From assembly GCF_016746085.1 (NCBI RefSeq), contig NZ_JAERTZ010000025.1:1-64000 (forward strand): DNA of 64,000 bases, in the 5' to 3' direction. Position numbers and translations under genes: made by a program. Shown here in pieces: positions 27,118 through 35,887 of the stretch. The first letter of the stretch is position 1. The number at the start of each line of letters is the position of its first letter. The notes under the pieces were generated by a model, which had not been told where the DNA came from, made no database searches, and saw only the letters and a program-made list of their open reading frames with translations. Source of the stretch: Zobellella iuensis (GTDB lineage Bacteria; Pseudomonadota; Gammaproteobacteria; Enterobacterales; Aeromonadaceae).

Positions 27118-27933
27118 ATGCAGGCATTGATCAGGTCGGCAAAGCGCATCGTAAAGGCGCACTCTACGTTGCCCTTTTCGGTGTATTCGTCCGGCCAGGA
27201 GCAGCACATCCTCAATGTGCCGGTGAACAAACCCTTGCTGGTTTGTGTGCTCAACGGCCACAAGCAGCTGGGCAGCCAGGGCACGACCCATTGCCCGGCG
27301 GGCAGCTTTGTCTTTTTATCCAACCGCCCCGGCATCGACATGCGCAACATTCCGGCCGGAGCGGAATATTTCGCCCTGCTGCTGGAATTTGAGCAGGAAG
27401 ACTTCGATGGCTTCACCGGCCGCCGGGCCAGCGCCCGGACGCATCTCCAGGGCCCCCTCCAGCCATTGCTGACAGATGCGCTCAGGCAGTTGATCGAATG
27501 GTCGGCCTATGCCCCGCCCGCGCTGTGGGGGCTGAGGCGCCGGGAAATCCTGCACACCCTTCACCACCTGGGCCACCGTGAAGTGGCCGCCCTGGCCGCG
27601 CCGCCCAGCCTCGGGTACCGGGTCCAGTGCCTTATCGGCAGCCGGATGGCGGAAGAGGTGGGCATGCCGTTTGTGTCTGCTGCACTGGCGATGAGTGAGT
27701 CCACCCTGCGCAGGAAGCTGGCCCATGAGGGAACCAGCCTGCAGGCCATCAAGGACAGGGTGAAACTGGGCCACGGGCTGCATTTGGTGCAGACCACCGC
27801 CAGCCCCATCGGGCTGATTGCCGAGCAATGCGGCTATCATTCCCAGTCTCGCTTTACCGACAAGTTCAAGTCGCTGTTCGGCATTACGCCGACCGAGCTC
27901 AGAAAAACCAGAATGACTGAAACGGGCGAATGA
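27118..27933 (+). CDS. AraC-family transcriptional regulator
   Basis: 271 residues. The N-terminal half is an AraC-type cupin-like sensor without recognisable ligand motif. The C-terminal half has two helix-turn-helix motifs (PFVSAALAMSESTLRRKL and PIGLIAEQCGYHSQSRFTDKFKSLFGITPTELR). It starts 1 nt after the previous stop, so it is translationally coupled. The target is unknown; the downstream YbhB gene, 81 nt away, is a candidate. Confidence 0.9.
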   Translation: MQALIRSAKRIVKAHSTLPFSVYSSGQEQHILNVPVNKPLLVCVLNGHKQLGSQGTTHCPAGSFVFLSNRPGIDMRNIPAGAEYFALLLEFEQEDFDGFTGRRASARTHLQGPLQPLLTDALRQLIEWSAYAPPALWGLRRREILHTLHHLGHREVAALAAPPSLGYRVQCLIGSRMAEEVGMPFVSAALAMSESTLRRKLAHEGTSLQAIKDRVKLGHGLHLVQTTASPIGLIAEQCGYHSQSRFTDKFKSLFGITPTELRKTRMTETGE

Positions 27934-28014
27934 ATGAAGGATTGGGTGCTAACCCGGGCCCGGATGCCCCCCTATGATCGGCCTCTCACACCAAGGTGTT
28001 TTCAGGAGGCTCTT

Positions 28015-28575
28015 ATGTTCACTCACGCAAAAAAATGTTCCCTGGCGGTGCTGGCCGCACTGGCTTGCGGCCCGGCCCTGGCCGAGGAATTCACGCTGAC
28101 CAGCACCGACATCGCGCCCGGTGAGTTTATGGCCAGCGCCCAGGAATTCCAGGGCTTCGGCTGCGCGGGCGGCAACCTGTCGCCCCAGCTTTCCTGGTCC
28201 GGCACCCCGCCAGGCACCCGGGCCTTCGCCATCCTGGCCTATGATCCGGACGCCCCGACCGGCAGCGGCTGGTGGCACTGGCAACTGGTGAATATCCCCG
28301 TGGACGTGCGCTCCCTCCCGGCTGGCGCCGGCGACCCGGGCAAGCAGCTGGCCCCCGCCGGCAGCCTCCAGACTGCCAACGACTACGGCAGCCCGGGCTT
28401 CGGCGGCGCCTGCCCGCCCCAGGGGCATGGCACCCATCGCTACCAGTTTACCCTGCATGCCCTGTCGCAAACGCTGGACTTGCCCGACAATCCCTCCGGG
28501 GCCCTGGTGGGTTATATGGTGAAGGCGCACTCGCTGGGCTCCAGCACCATAGAGGCCTTATACCGGCGCGACTGA
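28015..28575 (+). CDS. Exported YbhB/YbcL-family (PEBP-like) protein
   Basis: 186 residues from ATG 28015, preceded by CAGGAGG; the frame is open further upstream without a ribosome site. A signal peptide (...ALACGPALA) is followed by the phosphatidylethanolamine-binding fold: GGNLSPQLSW, LAYDPDAP, WWHWQLVNIP, and HRYQFTLHAL. E. coli YbcL is periplasmic like this one, while YbhB is cytoplasmic. Function in bacteria is poorly defined; binding of small anionic ligands or lipids is likely. Confidence 0.88.
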   Translation: MFTHAKKCSLAVLAALACGPALAEEFTLTSTDIAPGEFMASAQEFQGFGCAGGNLSPQLSWSGTPPGTRAFAILAYDPDAPTGSGWWHWQLVNIPVDVRSLPAGAGDPGKQLAPAGSLQTANDYGSPGFGGACPPQGHGTHRYQFTLHALSQTLDLPDNPSGALVGYMVKAHSLGSSTIEALYRRD

Positions 28576-28782
28576 CCCAACACGCCCGCACCGGGTCTTG
28601 AAGCTGCGGCAGAAGTGGGCCTGGTCGTTGAAGCCCCATTTATAGGCGATATCGGCCAGGGTACGGCCGGGGCCGCCGCGGCGGATGTCGGCCTCGGCGC
28701 CCTGCAGGCGGAGTTCGCGGATCCACTGGCCGACGCTGAATTCCTGGCCCTGGAACAGCTTGTGCAAATAGCGGGTGGAAAT
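28558..28782 (-). pseudogene. Fragment of an AraC-family DNA-binding domain
   Basis: About 70 codons encode the end of an AraC HTH domain: ISTRYLHKLFQ, FSVGQWIRELRL, TLADIAYKWGFNDQAHFCRSF. There is no sensor half, and the last helix is cut short after SFKTRCG. A family B half-repeat (28824-28854) sits at the upstream edge, where the rest of the gene should be. It overlaps the 3' end of the YbhB gene by 18 nt. The rest of the 28576-29017 gap shows nothing else. Confidence 0.8.
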
Positions 28783-28823
28783 GCCGGGAGTGACGGAAGG
28801 GAACACGGGAGTGACTTCAACAC

Positions 28824-28854
28824 CGTCATGCTCGCGAAGGCGGGTATCCAGGGC
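28824..28854 (+). repeat. Family B half-unit at the broken araC edge
   Basis: The CGCGAAGGCGGGTATCCAGGG core matches the complement of 15864-15893. Insertion or recombination at this repeat could explain the loss of the araC 5' part. Confidence 0.55.
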
Positions 28855-29017
28855 AGGGGGCACGAGTTCTGACAACGCCGCCGGGTCTGCAGGCGCACAT
28901 CCAGGTCCTGTCCATTTCCCTGAAAGACAAGGGTGAGTGCGCCCGGATGCAATTTTCCGTCCCCGGCTTGCCTTACGCTGCCTTGGTTAACAAGGGCTTA
29001 ACAGGGGTTAGGCCCGC

Positions 29018-30028
29018 ATGTCCCGCTTCGGCCTCACCATGGCCTGGTGGTCGGTGTGCAGCGCCATGTTCTGGCTGGTGGTGGCTGCCACCCTGGCCAT
29101 CCACTACGGCACCCTCAATACCCTGATAGGGCTCGGCCTGTCGACCCTGTGCTATGCCCTGATCAACGCCGTGCTCAGCCGCCACGCCATCCGCACCGGG
29201 CTGTCGGTGGGGCTCTTTTCCCAGACCCTGCTGGGGCGCTCGGGGGCGGCCCTGGCCACGCTGATCTTTTTCGCCACCGCCCTCTATTACGGGGTGTTCG
29301 AAGGCTCGGTGATCGCCGTGGCCATCCAGGGCTACTTTCCCGCCCTCAGCCTGAACCAGGCCTACCTGCTGGTGGTGCTCTACAGCGTGCCCCTGGTGCT
29401 GGGCAGCGTGCAGCGCTGGCTGGACAAGCTCAACGGCGTGCTGCTGCCCTTCTATCTCCTTGGCCTGGCGGCGGTGCTGATGACCCTCAACAGCCATGGC
29501 TACAGCCACGCCTGGCTCGAGCTGGGGCCACAAGGCGAGGCGCCGGCGGACGGCTGGTGGCGCTGTTTCAGCTACTTCATGGGGGTGTGGATTCTGATGA
29601 TGTACACCTGGGACTATGCGCGCCTGGGCCGGCAGGAGGATGCCGACGACCATGCCCGCATCAACTTCGGGCTGCCCTTCTACGTGTTCACCTTTGTGCT
29701 CAACGGCGTGGCCGGCATTTTCCTCGCCGCCAGCATTCCCACCGAGGGGCCGGTGACCGAGGTGTCGGTGGCGCTGGCGCTGCTCAAGCTGATGGGGTTC
29801 TGGGGCCTGGCCTTCGTCTGGGTGAGCCAGACCCGGATCAATACCGCCAACTTCTACCTGGCCACGGTCAACCTGCAAAGCTGCCTGGAAAAGGGCCTGG
29901 AAAAGGGCCTGGGGCTGGCGCTCGGCCCGCCTGGCTGCCGCACAACAGCCCTGAGGCCAGCCCAGTCCCGATACCCAGCGACAATTGCAGCCGGCGCAAC
30001 CAGACTGCGCAGAACATCCCTGTGTTAA
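29018..30028 (+). pseudogene. Truncated NCS1-family (cytosine/purine permease-like) transporter
   Basis: 336 codons. Residues 1 to about 287 follow the NCS1 permease pattern (MAWWSVCSAMFW, YGTLNTLIGLGLST, WDYARLG, FVWVSQTRINTANFYLATVNLQ). After that point the sequence becomes a repeat-like KGLEKGLGLALG and then a non-membrane tail rich in Arg/Pro. Family members have about 420-500 residues and 12 helices, so the last helices are missing and the gene is probably dead. An in-frame TAG stands 6 nt before the ATG, so nothing extends the N-terminus. Confidence 0.75.
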
Positions 30029-30299
30029 ATGGCTGCCCGGCGCCTTGTTGAACACCGAGTACACGGACTCCGCGCTGGGTTAGCTTGCAAGGCTGTGAGC
30101 ATGTTATTGCTCAACCAATAGCAAGGACGGTCCGCATTGCGCAGTAACATACCCCCATGATTACCCTGTTTATGTGGAGTGATATTTTGCTCATTGCATT
30201 CGCCCTGTCAGTGCCATCTTGGCCGCCTGCAGTAAAAAAGGGTCGGCGTGGTTTTGGGCTTCTGCTACATTGGCCCGATTCTGTTCTTATTTGATTTTT
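30029..30299. other. Gap between the broken permease and the kpsC-like gene
   Basis: About 270 bp, lower in GC than its neighbours, with no gene or clear terminator. The left edge still carries open but unrecognisable sequence from the permease junction. A promoter for the kpsC-like gene is expected here, but I cannot point to a convincing one. Confidence 0.5.
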
Positions 30300-32546
30300 A
30301 TGCTGTTAACCACTTCTTTGGGCATCTGGCGCCAGCGCCGGGTGCTGAATGCGTTTTTGGCTCCGCACGCCATTGGCTGGCCGGCGGCGGCAGGGGCCTC
30401 GGCCGTGGTGGGCTGGGGCATGAAGCCCAATACCGAGCGTGCCCGCCGGCTGGCGGCACGGCGGGGCCTGCCTTTCTGGCAGCTGGAAGACGGCTTTGTC
30501 GGCTATATCGGCCACCCGGCATCCGGCGCCACCCGGCTTTCACTGATGGTGGACGAAGTGGGCGTGTATTACGATGCCACCCGCCCCAGCCAGCTGGAGC
30601 TGCTGCTCCTGTCGCTGGAATGGTGGGATGAAAGCTGGCAGCAACGGGCGGAGCAGCTGCGGGAGCGGCTGGTCCGCCAGGGGATCACCAAGTACAACTG
30701 CTATCCCGATAATCGGCTGCCGCCGGCGGTGGCGGCCCGGCTGGATGCCGCCCGCCCCCGGGTGCTGCTGGTGGACCAGACCCGGGGCGATCAGGCCGTG
30801 CGCCTGGGGCTGGCGGGCGAGCAATCCTTTATGGAGATGCTGGCCGCCGCCCGTGACGAGAACCCCGGCGCCCAGTTGATCATCCGCACTCATCCGGATG
30901 TGCTGCTGGGCAAGAAACGGGGCTATCTGACCGGGGCGGCGGGAGACGATGTGTTGCTGCTGGCCGACACCGTCAATCCCTTTGCGCTGATGGCGGCGGT
31001 GGACAAGGTGTATACCGTTACCTCCCAGCTGGGGTTCGAGGCGCTGCTGGCCGGCAAGCCGGTGGTGTGCTTTGGCGCGCCCTTTTATGCGGGCTGGGGG
31101 GTCACGGACGACCGGGTGGCGGTGCCGCGCCGCGGCGTAAAGCGCACTGTGCCGCAGCTGCTGGCGGCGGCCTATCTGCGTTATTGCCGTTATGTGGACC
31201 CCATTACAGGCGAGCGCTGCGAGCTGGAAGCGCTGCTGGACCTGGTTGTGGCCCAGCGCCCGCCGCTGCCGCCGGTGGATACCCTGTATGCGGTGGGTTT
31301 TTCGCTGTGGCGACGGCGTTTTGCGCCGAGGTTTTTAAGCCGTTATGCGCGCCAGGTGAAATTTGTTGACCGCCCGCCCGCAGGGCCGAATTTATTCGAC
31401 CGACACAGCTCCACCGAAGTGGACCCTACGGCGGACAGCGGTGCAACCATCGTCGGGTCGGATTTATTCGACCGACACAGGTCCACCGAAGTGGACCCTG
31501 CGGCGGACACCGGTGCAACCATCGTAGGGTCGAATTCATTCGACCGAACCACCGCGCCGTTGGCGGGACGGTCCACTGAAGTGGACCCTGCGGTGGATCC
31601 TGCGGTGAGACCTGCCGGGGCGGTGCTGGTGTGGGGCCGCCAGTTCGAGCGGGAGCTGGCCGCTTGCCCGCTGCCGGTGTGGCGGATGGAAGACGGCTTT
31701 TTGCGCTCGGTGGGGCTGGGTTCTGATCTGCGCCGCCCGGGCTCCCTGGTCATCGATAACCAGGGCATCTATTACGATCCGCGCACGCCCAGCGCCATCG
31801 AGCATTATCTGGCCAGCCATGAGTTCGGCCCGCAAGAGCTGGCCCAGGGCGAGCAGCTGATGGCCCACTTCAAGGCCCGGGCGCTCACCAAGTACAACGT
31901 CGGCACCCAGGTTGAACTGGGCTGGCGGAAGCTGGCGGGCGCGCGGGCCATCATCCTGGTGCCCGGCCAGGTGGATGACGACGCCTCCATCCTGCTGGGC
32001 AGCCCCTTTGTGCAGGGCAACGCCGCCCTGTTACAGGCGGTGCGCGCGGCCCACCCCCAGGCCTTTATCGTATTCAAGCCGCATCCGGATGTGGTGAGCG
32101 GCAATCGCCGGGGCCGGGTGCCGGAAGCGGTGCTGGCCTGCTGCGCCGATCTGGTGGAAACCCAGGCCGGCATTGTGGCCTGCCTGGACGAATGCGACGC
32201 CGTGCATACCCTGACGTCCCTCACCGGGCTGGAGGCGCTGATCCGCGGCAGGCCGGTCACCGTGTGGGGCCAGCCGTTTTATGCCGGTTGGGGCCTTACC
32301 CGGGATCAGCACCCGGTCGGCCGCCGGGGCCGGCCCCTGCCCCTGGCCGCGCTGGTATACGCCACCTATGCCTGGTACCCCAGCTATGTGGATTATCCCA
32401 CCGGACTGTACAGCACCCCGCTGCGCATGGCCTGGCGCCTGGACCGGGAGCGGGAGCGATTCAGGGAGCCGGACAACGCCCTGTTGCGCGGTATCCATCG
32501 CCGGCTGTACAAGGCCCGGTTTTTGTGGGAGGCGTTGCGGGGCTGA
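30300..32546 (+). CDS. KpsC-type capsule Kdo glycosyltransferase with an in-frame repeat insertion
   Basis: 748 residues from ATG 30300; E. coli KpsC has about 675. KpsC builds the beta-Kdo linker on lysophosphatidylglycerol for ABC-exported capsules. Two homologous modules are visible: residues about 1-345 (LEDGFVGYIG, YAGWGVTDDR) and about 430-748 (MEDGFLRSVGLG, YYDPRTPSAIEHYL, YAGWGLTRDQ). Between them, about residues 360-435 are translated family A repeat DNA in 24-residue units (LFDRHSSTEVDP...GATIVGS). The frame stays open, so the protein may be functional with a longer linker. No other capsule genes adjoin it. The N-terminal module differs from the canonical EDGFLRSVGLG motif. Confidence 0.85.
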   Translation: MLLTTSLGIWRQRRVLNAFLAPHAIGWPAAAGASAVVGWGMKPNTERARRLAARRGLPFWQLEDGFVGYIGHPASGATRLSLMVDEVGVYYDATRPSQLELLLLSLEWWDESWQQRAEQLRERLVRQGITKYNCYPDNRLPPAVAARLDAARPRVLLVDQTRGDQAVRLGLAGEQSFMEMLAAARDENPGAQLIIRTHPDVLLGKKRGYLTGAAGDDVLLLADTVNPFALMAAVDKVYTVTSQLGFEALLAGKPVVCFGAPFYAGWGVTDDRVAVPRRGVKRTVPQLLAAAYLRYCRYVDPITGERCELEALLDLVVAQRPPLPPVDTLYAVGFSLWRRRFAPRFLSRYARQVKFVDRPPAGPNLFDRHSSTEVDPTADSGATIVGSDLFDRHRSTEVDPAADTGATIVGSNSFDRTTAPLAGRSTEVDPAVDPAVRPAGAVLVWGRQFERELAACPLPVWRMEDGFLRSVGLGSDLRRPGSLVIDNQGIYYDPRTPSAIEHYLASHEFGPQELAQGEQLMAHFKARALTKYNVGTQVELGWRKLAGARAIILVPGQVDDDASILLGSPFVQGNAALLQAVRAAHPQAFIVFKPHPDVVSGNRRGRVPEAVLACCADLVETQAGIVACLDECDAVHTLTSLTGLEALIRGRPVTVWGQPFYAGWGLTRDQHPVGRRGRPLPLAALVYATYAWYPSYVDYPTGLYSTPLRMAWRLDRERERFREPDNALLRGIHRRLYKARFLWEALRG
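31378..31620 (+). repeat. Family A repeat array inside the kpsC-like gene
   Basis: Three units start at 31391, 31463 and 31535, exactly 72 bp (24 codons) apart, so the reading frame is kept. Units one and two carry the first hairpin (TTTATTCGACCGA) and the GTGGACCCT half of the second. The third (31525-31596) is a full unit with GGTCCACT/AGTGGACC. It matches the intergenic copies at 114-180 and 6734-6802. Confidence 0.88.
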
Positions 32547-32639
32547 GCTGTCCGGCAAGGGCCGGGTCAATGGACAGCTCCGATGGTGTCCTACCCTGCG
32601 ACCATTGCCAGCCCTGGTGGTGCGAGTATGCGATAGACC

Positions 32640-33770
32640 CTACCCGAATCGGGCCAGGCGGAAGGGCGCCAGCTCGAAGCCGGGCTCGCCGTCCAGCATC
32701 CAGTGGGCGAACAGCTCGCCCAGCACGCTGGCGAATTTGAAGCCATGGCCCGAGCAGGCGCTGGCGAAAAAGACCTGCTCGTGCTCCGGGTGCCGATCCA
32801 GAATAAAATCCTCGTCCGGGGTGCGGATATAGTGACAGGCCTTGCCTTCGATAAAGTCGCCCACCTGCGGCAGGTAGCGGTGCACGAAGCTATCCAGCTC
32901 CTCCCGATCTTCCGCTAGGGTGCCAAAAGGCGCCAGCGGCTCGCCCGGTGCCAGAAGCTGGCCGCCGTCGTGGCGGCCGAGCTTGAAACCGGCACCATCC
33001 AGGGTCGGGAAACCGTAGTAGATGCCTTGTGCCACGTCGGCGGAAAAGCCTGGAAAGCGCCCGGGGCCCATGCTCGCCTCGTCGGCCCGGTACCAGGCGA
33101 AGGTCTTGCGCACCCGGGTCAGCGGCAGGCTCAGCCCCAGCCCGGCGAGCAGGCGGGCGCTATGCTGGCCGGCGCAGATCAGCGCCTTGCCCGCACGGAC
33201 TTCCCCCTGTGCGGTACTGGCCGTTACCCCACCCGCACTATCCATGCTCAACGCCCGCACGGCGCTGTGCTCGAGCAGCCGGGCGCCCGCCCGCTCGGCA
33301 AGGCGACGATAGGCCAGCAACGCCCGCTCGCAATAAAGCACACCCGCCTCTGGCTCGAAAGCCCCGCCCTGCCCCTCCGGCAGGTGCCAGGCGGGCCAGC
33401 GCCGGCCGATGGCATCCCCCTCCAGTTGCTCCAGCGCCAGGCCGTACTCCCGGGCACTGGCCGCCACCTGATGGATAAAGAGACTGTCGGCCCGGCCCAG
33501 GTTCAGCACGCCGCAGGGCAGCAACAGCGACTCGCCGCTTTCGGCTTCCAGTTCCTGCCAGAGCCGGCGGGCGCGCAGCAGCAGGGGCACATAGCGGGCA
33601 CCCTCGCCATAGGCGTAGCGGACAAGGCGGGTGCTGCCGTGGTGCGAGCCCAGGGCATGGGGCGGCGCCCCCTCGTCGAGCAGCACCACCCGCGCCCCGC
33701 GCCGGGCCAGCTGGTAGCCCGCGGCCAGACCCACCGAGCCCGCCCCGATCACCATGATATCTGCCTGCAT
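32640..33770 (-). CDS. solA: N-methyl-L-tryptophan oxidase / sarcosine-oxidase-like flavoenzyme
   Basis: 376 residues from ATG 33770, preceded by AGGGAT; E. coli SolA has 372. The N-terminal FAD dinucleotide fold is GAGSVGLAAGYQLARRG, and the covalent flavin attachment Cys312 lies in KACHYIRTPDEDF. Residues GSHHGSTRLVRYAYGE match the family's FAD contact. It oxidatively demethylates N-methyl amino acids, giving formaldehyde and H2O2. Whether it prefers N-methyltryptophan or sarcosine cannot be told, so the symbol is provisional. It is monocistronic. Confidence 0.85.
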   Translation of the reverse strand: MQADIMVIGAGSVGLAAGYQLARRGARVVLLDEGAPPHALGSHHGSTRLVRYAYGEGARYVPLLLRARRLWQELEAESGESLLLPCGVLNLGRADSLFIHQVAASAREYGLALEQLEGDAIGRRWPAWHLPEGQGGAFEPEAGVLYCERALLAYRRLAERAGARLLEHSAVRALSMDSAGGVTASTAQGEVRAGKALICAGQHSARLLAGLGLSLPLTRVRKTFAWYRADEASMGPGRFPGFSADVAQGIYYGFPTLDGAGFKLGRHDGGQLLAPGEPLAPFGTLAEDREELDSFVHRYLPQVGDFIEGKACHYIRTPDEDFILDRHPEHEQVFFASACSGHGFKFASVLGELFAHWMLDGEPGFELAPFRLARFG

Positions 33771-33821
33771 ACCGATCCCTTTTCTTGCCATGCTCTCGTT
33801 ATTGTTCCATTCCAAAACAAC

Positions 33822-33853
33822 AGGGCCCCGCCTGCACGAACAAACGGGGCCCT
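33822..33853 (-). terminator. Terminator after dedD
   Basis: The stem AGGGCCCCG (33822-33830) pairs with CGGGGCCCT (33845-33853), followed on the minus strand by a T-rich run. It closes the accD-folC-dedD transcript, where cvpA would follow in many relatives. Confidence 0.85.
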
Positions 33854-33865
33854 GGAGTCCGGCGC

Positions 33866-34618
33866 TTACTGAGGTCGCACCGAGCCTTTCAAACCGGTCA
33901 GCCGCTCCAGCGCCGCCAGCTGTTGCTCCAGACTGGCCTTACTGTCGGGGCCTACCCAGACCCGGTTCAGCTCTCCCTGGCGCGGCACCGCTGGGGTGGT
34001 CTGGGCCCGGTAACCGGCGGCACGCAGCTTGGCGACCAGGGCGTTGACGTTGTCCGCGCTGCGGAAGGCGCCCAACTGCACGATATAATTGCCGCCCTGG
34101 GGCTGGGCCTGCTGGCTTACGGGCGCGGATTGCGGCGCCGGTGCCGGCTGGATAATGGGCGCCGGCTGGATAATGGGTGCCGGCTTGATGATCGGCGCCG
34201 GTCTGGGTGTCGGCTGGGCGGCCACCTGGGGTGCGGGTTGCGGCGCCGGCTGGGCAACGGGCTGCGGCGCCGGCTGGGCAACGGGTTGCGGTGCCGGCTG
34301 GGCAACGGGTTGCGGTGCCGGCTCCGGGCGGGCCGCCGCGACCTGGGGCTGGGGCGCCACCGGCGGCGCCTCCTTCACCTCTTCCAGCGTCCAGACTTCC
34401 GGCTTGGCGGCCGGTGCCGCCGGCTGCACGGCCAGCTCGGTGGTCGGCGGAGCCGTCACCGCGGGCCGGGCCGGTTCAAGCTCGGGCCGCAGCGGGATGC
34501 TCACCGCCTCTTCTGGTGTCCCCTGTTGTTTGCCATCCAACAAATCGGGCAGAAAAATGATACCCAGGGCCACCAGGATCACGGTGCCTGCCAATCGATG
34601 CTGAAATTGTGTTGCCAA
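33866..34618 (-). CDS. dedD: Cell division protein DedD (SPOR domain)
   Basis: 250 residues. A short cytoplasmic start and one TM helix (LAGTVILVALGIIFLPDLL, about 9-27) precede a long Pro/Ala/Gln linker (about 60-170) and a C-terminal SPOR domain (GGNYIVQLGAFRSADNVNALVAKL, about 172-250). SPOR domains bind denuded glycan at the septum. DedD helps constriction. The linker is built from short tandem repeats. It starts 9 nt after folC, as in many gammaproteobacteria. Confidence 0.92.
   Translation of the reverse strand: MATQFQHRLAGTVILVALGIIFLPDLLDGKQQGTPEEAVSIPLRPELEPARPAVTAPPTTELAVQPAAPAAKPEVWTLEEVKEAPPVAPQPQVAAARPEPAPQPVAQPAPQPVAQPAPQPVAQPAPQPAPQVAAQPTPRPAPIIKPAPIIQPAPIIQPAPAPQSAPVSQQAQPQGGNYIVQLGAFRSADNVNALVAKLRAAGYRAQTTPAVPRQGELNRVWVGPDSKASLEQQLAALERLTGLKGSVRPQ
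34144..34330. repeat. Short tandem repeats in the DedD linker
   Basis: Within dedD, units of about 18 bp encode PAPIIQ/K (about 34144-34203) and units of 24 bp encode PAPQPVAQ (about 34230-34325, four near-identical copies). Such arrays change copy number easily, so linker length may vary between strains. Confidence 0.8.
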
Positions 34619-34627
34619 AGAAGCCTC

Positions 34628-35887
34628 TTATGCGCTTGCCGGTTGTTGTGTCTTGCTCGCCAATACCTCGGCTACAGTGTAAAACGAGCCGAAGGCAATG
34701 ACGATATCCTGTTCACCACACGCTGTTTGTGCCGCCTGCAGCGCCGCCTCGACCGACGCGAAGCAGTGTCCGCCCGGTTGTTGCAGGGCCAGTTCATCGG
34801 CGCTGGCGCCCCGGGGGCCTCCCAGGCCGGCCAGGTACCAGACATCGATAAGGGGACGCAGCGGCGCCAGGCTGGCGGCGATGTCCTTGTCCTTGAGCAT
34901 GCCGACCACCGCCAGGCGCCGGCCGGACACCGGCAGCGCCGCCAGGCGGCTGGCGAGATAGGCCGCCGATTCGGGGTTGTGAGCCACGTCCACCCACAGC
35001 CGGGGCTCCAGCTGCTGCATGCGCCCGCCAAGCCGGGCCTGGCGCAAACCGGATGCCACCGCCTCGGCCCCCGGTTTAAAGGGAGACAGGGCCAGGGTCG
35101 CCAGCGCGGTGGCCGCGTTCATCAACGGCAGGCTCGGCACCGGCAGGCCATCGAGCCGCCATCCCAGGCCCTGGAAGGACCAGAGCCCGTCCTGTTGCTG
35201 CCAGTGGTAATCCCGCCCGGTACAAGCCAGCGGCGTACCCAGCCGCTGTGCATGTTCGAGCAAACGGGCGGGCGGCGCCGGATCGCCGCATACCGCCGGC
35301 TTGCCGCTACGGAAAATACCGGCCTTTTCATAGCCGATGGCTTCCCGATCCGAGCCCAGCCAGTCGGTGTGATCCAGGGAAACGGTGGTGATCACGGTCT
35401 GGTCCGACGCCACCGCATTGGTGGCATCCAGCCGCCCGCCCAGGCCGACTTCCAGCAACACCACATCGGGGGCCGCCTCCCGGAACAGCCAGAGGGCGGC
35501 CAGGGTCGTGAACTCGAAATAGGTCAGGGCTACCCCGTCCCGGGCCGCCTCGACCGCGGTGAAGGCGGCACAGAAATCGGCCGGCTCCGGGCTGGTCCCC
35601 CGGATCCTTACCCGCTCGCGGTAGTCGAGCAGATGCGGGGATGAGTAGACCCCGACACTGTAGCCGCCGGCCGCCAGCACGGACTCCAGCAGCGCACAGG
35701 TGGTGCCCTTGCCGTTGGTGCCGCCCACGGTAATGACATGACTGGGCAAACGGAGCAGGCCAAGCCGCCCGGCCACCAGAGTCATCCGCTCGAGTCCCAG
35801 CTCGATATGGGCGATGTTCAGGCCTTCCAGCAAGGCAAGCCAGTCCGCAAAGGACCGGTTTGAGACGGGATCACGCACGGCGCTCAT
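34628..35887 (-). CDS. folC: Bifunctional folylpolyglutamate/dihydrofolate synthase
   Basis: 419 residues. The P-loop VGGTNGKGTTCALLESVL, SPHLLDYRERVRI, and EVGLGGRLDATN are diagnostic. It adds glutamate to dihydropteroate and folates using ATP. The ATG overlaps the accD stop by one base (TGATG), so it is translationally coupled, an order conserved widely. Confidence 0.96.
   Translation of the reverse strand: MSAVRDPVSNRSFADWLALLEGLNIAHIELGLERMTLVAGRLGLLRLPSHVITVGGTNGKGTTCALLESVLAAGGYSVGVYSSPHLLDYRERVRIRGTSPEPADFCAAFTAVEAARDGVALTYFEFTTLAALWLFREAAPDVVLLEVGLGGRLDATNAVASDQTVITTVSLDHTDWLGSDREAIGYEKAGIFRSGKPAVCGDPAPPARLLEHAQRLGTPLACTGRDYHWQQQDGLWSFQGLGWRLDGLPVPSLPLMNAATALATLALSPFKPGAEAVASGLRQARLGGRMQQLEPRLWVDVAHNPESAAYLASRLAALPVSGRRLAVVGMLKDKDIAASLAPLRPLIDVWYLAGLGGPRGASADELALQQPGGHCFASVEAALQAAQTACGEQDIVIAFGSFYTVAEVLASKTQQPASA

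Noticed and set aside
31378..31620. Direct repeats that could suggest a CRISPR array
   Set aside because: Units are contiguous, in frame with kpsC, without unique spacers and with no cas genes.
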